Below, piece after piece: positions 57,836 to 64,000 of a stretch of DNA of 64,000 nucleotides. Numbering within the stretch: the stretch's first letter is position 1; each line of letters opens with the position of its first letter. The DNA lies in NCBI RefSeq assembly GCF_021347895.1, contig NC_067123.1, positions 40,540,027 through 40,604,026 on the forward strand. The letters are read 5' to 3'. This stretch comes from Acanthochromis polyacanthus (Eukaryota > Chordata > Actinopteri > Pomacentridae). The notes beneath the pieces were generated by a model. The model was not told where the DNA came from and did not search any database. It saw only the letters and a program-made list of their open reading frames with translations. The position numbers and the translations under genes were made by a program.

Positions 57836-60800
57836 AATCAGTTTTCAGTTTTTAATGTCTTTTTTAGGATTTCTTTAGTATTTTGGATGTGACTGGACTA
57901 AAAGAAACTGCACTTGATGACCTAAGAGTGATTGTTAATGCAATATTTCACAAATGCATGGGGTGTCCCAAAAGTTTTTTACACCTCTGTTGTGTTGTAA
58001 ATGTTGATTCAGGGTGTTTTGTAACATAAATAATCAAAGAAATTCAACCTTAGTTTTTCCTTTTTGTTCTGATTTATGTCAGTATAACTGTGTCGTGCTG
58101 CACAGAAGACACTCCGGATGTTTTAATGCTGTTATTCTGTATTTGGTTCGTAGTGTAAAGGTGATCTGAGTTGGTAGTTTGTACGTCCGTAGATTGGCTG
58201 TTATCCTGCAGCAGGTTTTTTTGTTTTTGTTTTCACCTCTGCTTGTTATTTACGACTCCTGCAGTTTTATTAGCCGGGCAGCGTTTCAACATTCTGCTCT
58301 CCCCCTGACCTCACCCTCCTCTCACCCTCAATGCTGCTGACTTTCCCTTTTCGACACAAGGATCAAATATTTTCTGGCAAACAAATCATACAGTAGCCAA
58401 CCCTGTCACCTTCTCAGCCGAGAGCAGAAGTCTGAGTGTGAATAAACAGACCTGGGAAAATAAAGAATGTGATTTGAAAGCAGCTGCTATGAAACGTTTA
58501 CATCCGCCTGTAAAGACCGTGTTTATCATGACAGTGTTGAGTTTCCAGTGACTCCTACATGTCATAATTATCTCAGATGGAATGGTTGGAACTCTTGGAT
58601 CTTTGTCAGAATCCAGTTTGAAACCAGTTTTAGAAACAGTCCAAAACTATAAAACTAGTCAAAAAAAAAGAGTAAAAAACAGTATAAAATCAGGAACAAA
58701 ACCAAACTTCAAATAGTCCTAAAAAAATCCAAGACCCGCCCAAGACCATCTGAAACCCAGTCCTGATCCAGGACCAGATCCAGAAAAAAATAAATCCTAA
58801 ACCAACTTTAAATCACATCCAAAACCAGAAGAACTAATACCAGCTGCGTTAGCTAACTGAAACCACAGTCTGATCGTAATGCTAATTAGCTTAGCCGTTC
58901 ACTTAGCTAATGAAGGAAAGCATGAGTAACAGAACTTCGCGTAGAAGTTATCTGTGGCTTACTCAGCGGTCTCGTGGCATGTCCTTTCACAGACTATCTC
59001 ACTGACAATCTACAATACAGAAACATGCAGACAAACTCAGCAATATAGGCACAAAACTCTGCCATTAGCGCTCGCCGTCTGAACACGTGCGTGGTCCCCT
59101 CACTGCCTGTACGTCACTTCCCCATTCACAGTTCAAAGGTCACAGGTCAAAGAACAAACAGGATCACAACTAAATATTTTAAACATAAAACATTCACAAT
59201 CAAACATTTTAACCATGAACTTAACAATGTCTGTAGGAGAGGATCCCTATTCATCTGATAGGGCGGGGCCTTTCCTACAGTGTCAGTCACAATGAAATGT
59301 ATGGATTTTATCAACTGTTTACTAAACTATTTATTGTTGACTATTTAATATTTATTTATTCAAATGTACTTATCCCCAATTTTATTAAACCTTATTCCAA
59401 CACTACTACACCATAAAGTCTGAATTTTTTAGCCTGGCTACACGTGCTTGGAGCTGCTCTGAGCTTCCTGTAAATGCAGTTCTAACCTCTGACCAGCAAA
59501 AATCAATTCTTTCACAGAGCAGTGTTTATCAGTCGGTGTCGGTTATCGATCCATGTTTGGAGTCGGTGTGTTTCCTCCTCTGCAGGACAAATTCAGCAGC
59601 TTACAATCGCAGGAGAAAATGTGTCCGGTGTGACTTGGCTGGACTCGGAGGGTCAGAAGCTGAGACACGGTGCTGAAAGGTTGTAGTGTCAAATTTACAA
59701 CCACGAGTCTATTTCTAAAAAAAACCCGGGAAGCTCTGCAGACGGTCCTTGTTGTATGTTAGTGTGATCTATTTGCTCTGGACTATGATCTTATGAGGAG
59801 ATTACAGAGATAAGATCATGCCAGGGCATCAAGCTGCACGATGTTGGATAAAACTATGTGAAATGATCGATCGTACAGCTCTATTATACACAAAAAGAAG
59901 CATTTACCTTTGTACACTTGTGTTATTAACTCTTCTACAAGTACTGCAGTATCACCACTGTGTGTCTTCATCACAATAATCACAATGTAATACATCAGAT
60001 TTAACAGATTTAATGGCAAATAAGAAACATTTAATTATACAAAAATAAGAGAAAATACAGCTTTATATCTATGTGCAAAATGTTAAAGCTAACAGCTCAG
60101 TGCTAATATGATAAAATACAAAAAAAGGAGTAAAAGTTGCATGCTTGGGGCTACTTTTACATTGCTGATAAAGTTTTATTTTAGAAAAGCTTTTTATTCT
60201 TTAAATCCAAGTAAAAAAAAACGTTGTGGTTACGTCTAAACTGGACCTCTGACATGTTTATTGCCTAACTCTACTCTGGTCTATAAACAGTTCACAGCCT
60301 ACTATGACGTCCTTACACTCTGAAAGCCTAAATATAGCAGCGATGTGCTAAAGTCTGTATCTTTTTCAAGGACATGATAGCGTTACAGCACTACTAAACA
60401 CACATAATCCACAGAAGAGCAGCTGTTGTTACACCACTTTCATGTCTTTCTCAGTCTGATATTTACACGTAGCGCTGTAGTAAATGCTTTCAATTATCTA
60501 CAGCAGTCCAAGCAGCTGTCGGCCTCCCACAGGTCAACAGTTTGCCAAACACTAGATTTCCCATAAAACGTGCTGTTTTCATTTAACAAGGGGGCTTTTT
60601 CCAAAGTCGCTTCCCTAATGTTTGAAGAGGTTAAACGTGGGAGGTGATTTTTTCCTTTTATTTTATACTCCATCCACCATTTCCCATCACTGTTTATTTC
60701 ACCAACAAAACCTGATGGTTCACTGAGGAGCAGAAGGAACTCAATGCAGCAGAAGTAACCTTTCATTACTGAGGCTCTAATCTTTAGTCCTTCAATAGTT

Positions 60801-60945
60801 TGTAAGTCCGGTATTGTTTTTGATGACAGACTGAATCTTGTTGTGTGGTTTCAGCAGTGTGCTCTGGGTGGTTATCATGCTGGAATATTCCTCTTCTGAA
60901 GGTTTCTGCAGATTAGGAGTCGTCACATAAGCCAGGATTTTTGTA
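57836..60945. other. Gene-free intergenic DNA
   Basis: AT-rich sequence with no recognised exon, RNA gene or transposon. The open frames at 59816-60019 and 60494-60766 have no splice context or motif. Confidence 0.4.
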
Positions 60946-61645
60946 CGGGGGTCCTCGACTTTAGGAACTCTGGTGAAAATCTAAACAAAGCCGTTCCATG
61001 CAACACGAAATCCATCAGTTCTTCATAAAGTCATGAATACCAATTACTTTCATGCATGTATGAATCATTTTACTTGAAGATAACAGAATATTGTAACGGA
61101 CGGATATTGTTTTTGATGTTGAGGTTTCAATTTATTGTTCAGTTCCAGATTTACTTAATGTCAGTGAACGCGCCATGTTTAGTTAGCTCACCTCTATTTT
61201 GTGTCTCGCTTATGTCGTTTTGTGTCTCGTTTCTGATGTTTTTTGGTTCATTTTTATCATTTTGTCTCGTTTTGTTTCTTGTTTTTGTCGTTTTGCTTCT
61301 TGTTTTTGTTGTTCTGTGCATCATGTTGGATGATGAGCAGTTCATGTTAAAGCAGAGAGCATTGTGGGAGTTCAGCAGTAACGGACACCACGACAAAGAC
61401 TAATGAGGAGGTTCATGACTGAAATGTTCCACCTTTGAATTGTAGCAGCTTCAGAAAAAAACAGTCCAGTTGGTTTCTCCTGAGTCCAAGGTGGAGAACA
61501 ACCGGATAACGGAAACAAAGCCGTCTGCTAGCGCCGTGTGACGACGTATTCATCCGCTCCATTCATCAACTAGTTCCACACAACCAGTTCTGACATAATG
61601 ATGAAACGTTGTAGGTCGATGATGTCATAAACCGAATACCTCCTG
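60946..61645 (+). mobile_element. Pogo/Tigger-like element, copy C, with TA duplication
   Basis: CGGGGGTCCTCGACTTTAGG at the left and GAATACCTCCTG at the right, flanked by TA at 60944-60945 and 61646-61647. It shares internal blocks with copies A and B (CAGTTCCAGATTTACTTAAT; CGCCGTGTGACGACGTATTC). The middle (61195-61320) carries a T-rich TTTTGTGTCTCG tract absent from A. Confidence 0.8.
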
Positions 61646-61855
61646 TATACTCTTTGTAAAATGTTTGTTTTTACTGTTCATTATAGGAAATGCTTTGCTG
61701 CTTACCTTACATATATATAAAATGCAGTTATTGGGAGATGAAACAGTTTAGAACTTCTGTTGAACACTGAGTATGGCTGCTGTGACGGTCACAAAGTTCA
61801 CCAGTAGTCAACAGACCATCTCTGTTAGTTCATCATTCTAGTAAACAGTCTTTGC

Positions 61856-63697
61856 TCATCGCTCCCCTCTCCCCTCCATCTCTTTCATGTTTCTGATTGC
61901 ACTTTTCCCTCTACTCTTCTTCCTTTCCTCTTCCAGCCTCACCCTCTCCTTCTCCATCATCCATTCTCCTCCGAGGAAACTCAACGCATCGTCCGGTCGT
62001 CCACGAAGCCTCGGCTTCGGGTCGAGGAGCGACTGGAAGAAGGAGTGGGCCAGTGGGGTAAAACAAGCAAACTGGGGTGCAATGGGAAGATGGTCCTTCT
62101 TTCCCAGTCCTTCTTCATCTAAATCTGTGGCCTCCTGCATGTTCTCTGACTGTGGTTCCGTCCAAACATCCAGTTCATCATCGGGGCTTTTAACTCTGTC
62201 AAACCATTCTTGATATTTCAGGTATGAGCAGCAGTCGCTGGAGGTTTCAGCCCAGGGGTGGCTGCCGGTCAGCATCGCGTACGTCAGGATTCCCAGCGCC
62301 CAGCTGTCGGTGCTGGGCTCCACCGACACCCACACTCTGGTCTTCTTCCTCTCTTCAGCCCCCTTAAAGCCATCCTTCCCGTCATTCGTGCTGTTCCAGC
62401 TGTCCTCATTTCCTCGAGCGATCTCAGCCTCTGGGGTGCAGTAAGGAGAGCTGTACCAGACCTCCGGGACCCTGGTTCCTCTGGCCTTCACCTGGGGGAG
62501 ATATTTGTTCATTTACCTCCTTCACAGACCGGAATAGCTGACAATCACGTAAAAGAATGTGCAGAAACTCATTTCAAATGTTTACTGTCATTGCTGTGTT
62601 TCCAAGCCTACAGCACTGCCAGCATATGGGACATACTTGAAGCTGTGTAAAGTGATTTGGGGAAGATTTCTTCCACATTTCAGCATAAAAACATCACAGA
62701 GACACAGTTTGCTGCTCAAATCACTGACCCTTTTTGGGTCACTTCATCCTACAGCTTCACATTAATTACAAACTGATATGTTCAGTAAAATCTAACTTTG
62801 TTGAAATGAAAACAGAGTTGGTTCCAGATCAAAATAATGACACTCACCAATAGTTAATCTAATGTGGGTTTTGATAAAACTTTAACAGGAAATCGAGTTC
62901 GGTTTATTGCTTCATGTTGTTTGCAGAAGTTTTTCCTTTGAGTTTATTGAATACCTGCAGCAATTTGCCAGTTCAGTGTCATTTGCGTCTGAATACTGAC
63001 CATGCCGAAGTCTCCCAGTTTGACCCATCGGCAGGCAGAGTCGCACAGGAAGACGTTTTCTGGTTTGAGGTCTCTGTGGACAAAACCAAGGGAGTGCAGG
63101 TGGGACAGAGCTCCACACAGCTGGGACACCACCCGCTGACAGCAGTCCTCCTCCATCCCCACCTGGAGGACAATGGGGACAATTCTTAGTCTGATGAGGA
63201 TGAGTTCTTTACACTTCATAATCTACTGAATACAGCATGTGGAGCACTATTGGAGAGACTCTGTACCTCAGGTATGATGACATCGTAGAGATCTCCAAAG
63301 AGGCTGGCCTGCTGAGCGAAGACGTAGTGTGAAGGTGTGGAGTAGGCGATTCCCAGAGCTCTGGTCAGGGATGGATGGGTGCAGAACGACAACGAGAGGT
63401 TATATTCCCTCAGGAAGGAGAAGAGAGATGTGGACTCACGAGGGAAGAACTTCAGAGCCATGGGAGTGCCTGGATTAGCCAGAAGGAATCATGTTTTTAT
63501 GTAGTTCTGGTGTTTTTGAGGCAGTAATGAACATGCTAGTTTCCTTCCTCACCTCTCTTCCTGTGTACAGCCAGCATGACCTTCCCATACGAGCCTTCAC
63601 CCAGCAGCTTCAGGACCTTGAAGTGCTCCGATGTGTCCATTGGTGTCAGAGACTGAGCCGTCAGGTGGCACATCTCATCCAGGAGCTTTGTGGCTGC
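61856..63697 (-). CDS. SBK-type serine/threonine protein kinase (5' partial)
   Basis: Minus-strand join: 63697-63553, 63469-63267, 63162-63001, 62491-61856 (stop TGA); phases agree across three GT-AG introns. The first visible exon begins at an acceptor, so the true start lies beyond the right edge. Kinase landmarks in order: glycine loop [12 protein letters not shown] lysine in PMALKF, hinge-region [10 protein letters not shown], catalytic VHRDLKPEN, metal-binding GDFG, activation-segment end YCTPEAE, DSWALG, and a late Arg in PKPRLRG. ALKF, FLRE, YVFAQ and GDLYDVI match the SH3-binding-domain kinase (SBK) family as I remember it. All catalytic residues are kept, so it should be active. An acidic insert of about 30 residues follows the activation segment, and the tail is a basic/acidic helix ([17 protein letters not shown]). 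SBK2/3 are the closest guess because of the neighbouring epsin; the paralogue is uncertain. Confidence 0.88.
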
Positions 63698-63896
63698 CTG
63701 GACACAGAAACAGGAAGTACATGACTGGTAAATATGAAACCTGGTGGCTGGTCCATAAAGCCTGCTAGGAAAAGTGGGAAACCTGACTTGAGCGAACCAA
63801 ACAAATCAGGTGGAACTAAAATGGTTCTCTAAAGTTAAGGTCAAGTTTAATCAGACTAGCTTGATCCAGGTTCAAGAAGTCAAGATTACATCATCA

Positions 63897-64000
63897 GGTT
63901 TGGTGGTTAGCACTGTCACCTCACAGCTAGAAGATCCCCGGTTCGGGTCCCGGCCTTCCTGGGATCTTCCTGCATGGAGTCGCCATGTTCTCCTGTACAT
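63897..64000 (+). repeat. Interspersed teleost repeat, 5' part cut by window end
   Basis: GGTGGTTAGCACTGTCACCT, a B-box-like GGTTCGGGTCC and CATGGAGTCGCCATGTTCTC match the starts of the copies at 6186 and 44172. The copy continues past the window. Confidence 0.7.

Noticed and set aside
57391..57892. Cys/Val/Leu-rich plus-strand frames and a Thr/Lys/His-rich minus-strand frame
   Set aside because: All arise from the GT-rich minisatellite; no start, splice or domain support.

Overview
The window reads as nuclear DNA of a teleost fish. Vertebrate genes are split by GT-AG introns, the DNA between them is AT-rich, and it carries fish-type repeats: Tc1 elements, hAT, pogo and piggyBac-like elements with target-site duplications, tRNA-derived SINEs, and long ATGG, CA and GATA/GACA tracts. 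No species can be named from the sequence alone. Exon joins were built by hand from reading frame, splice sites and remembered family sequences.

Five protein-coding genes can be supported. (1) 2023-3779, + strand: the last two exons of a recoverin/visinin-type calcium sensor of photoreceptors; its 5' part lies left of the window. (2) 14354-20859, - strand: gsg1l2, a four-pass claudin-like membrane protein related to the AMPA-receptor subunit GSG1L (six exons, 304 aa). (3) 29708-37620, - strand: an epsin-family clathrin adaptor (nine coding exons, 895 aa). It has an ENTH domain and an exceptional run of about 32 DPF and 6 DPW AP-2-binding motifs, but no clear ubiquitin-interacting motif. (4) 42204-49224, + strand: necap1, another AP-2-binding endocytic protein (eight exons, 262 aa). 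(5) 61856-63697, - strand: the 3' four exons of an SBK-type protein kinase. The epsin and necap1 genes are divergently arranged and both products bind the AP-2 ear, so they act in the same clathrin pathway.

Between and inside these genes lie mobile elements. These are a structurally complete Tc1 transposon with an open DD34E transposase (11349-12982), a 1.56-kb hAT element with perfect 8-bp duplications (6535-8090), three copies of a pogo-like TA-flanked element, two piggyBac-like TTAA elements, two hAT-like elements with T-rich interiors, a foldback element near 10.4 kb, a SINE with an inferable empty site, and Tc1 relics near 8.8 and 25.3 kb.

The oddest local structures are four. A 32-bp tandem repeat has copied a necap1 exon end with its splice donor 11 times. 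The 3' end of gsg1l2 appears to hold the remains of a longer reading frame broken by a one-base shift and a stop inside a minisatellite. An 89-bp near-perfect palindrome lies just upstream of the epsin start exon. Two local segmental duplications each have one copy later interrupted by a retroelement.
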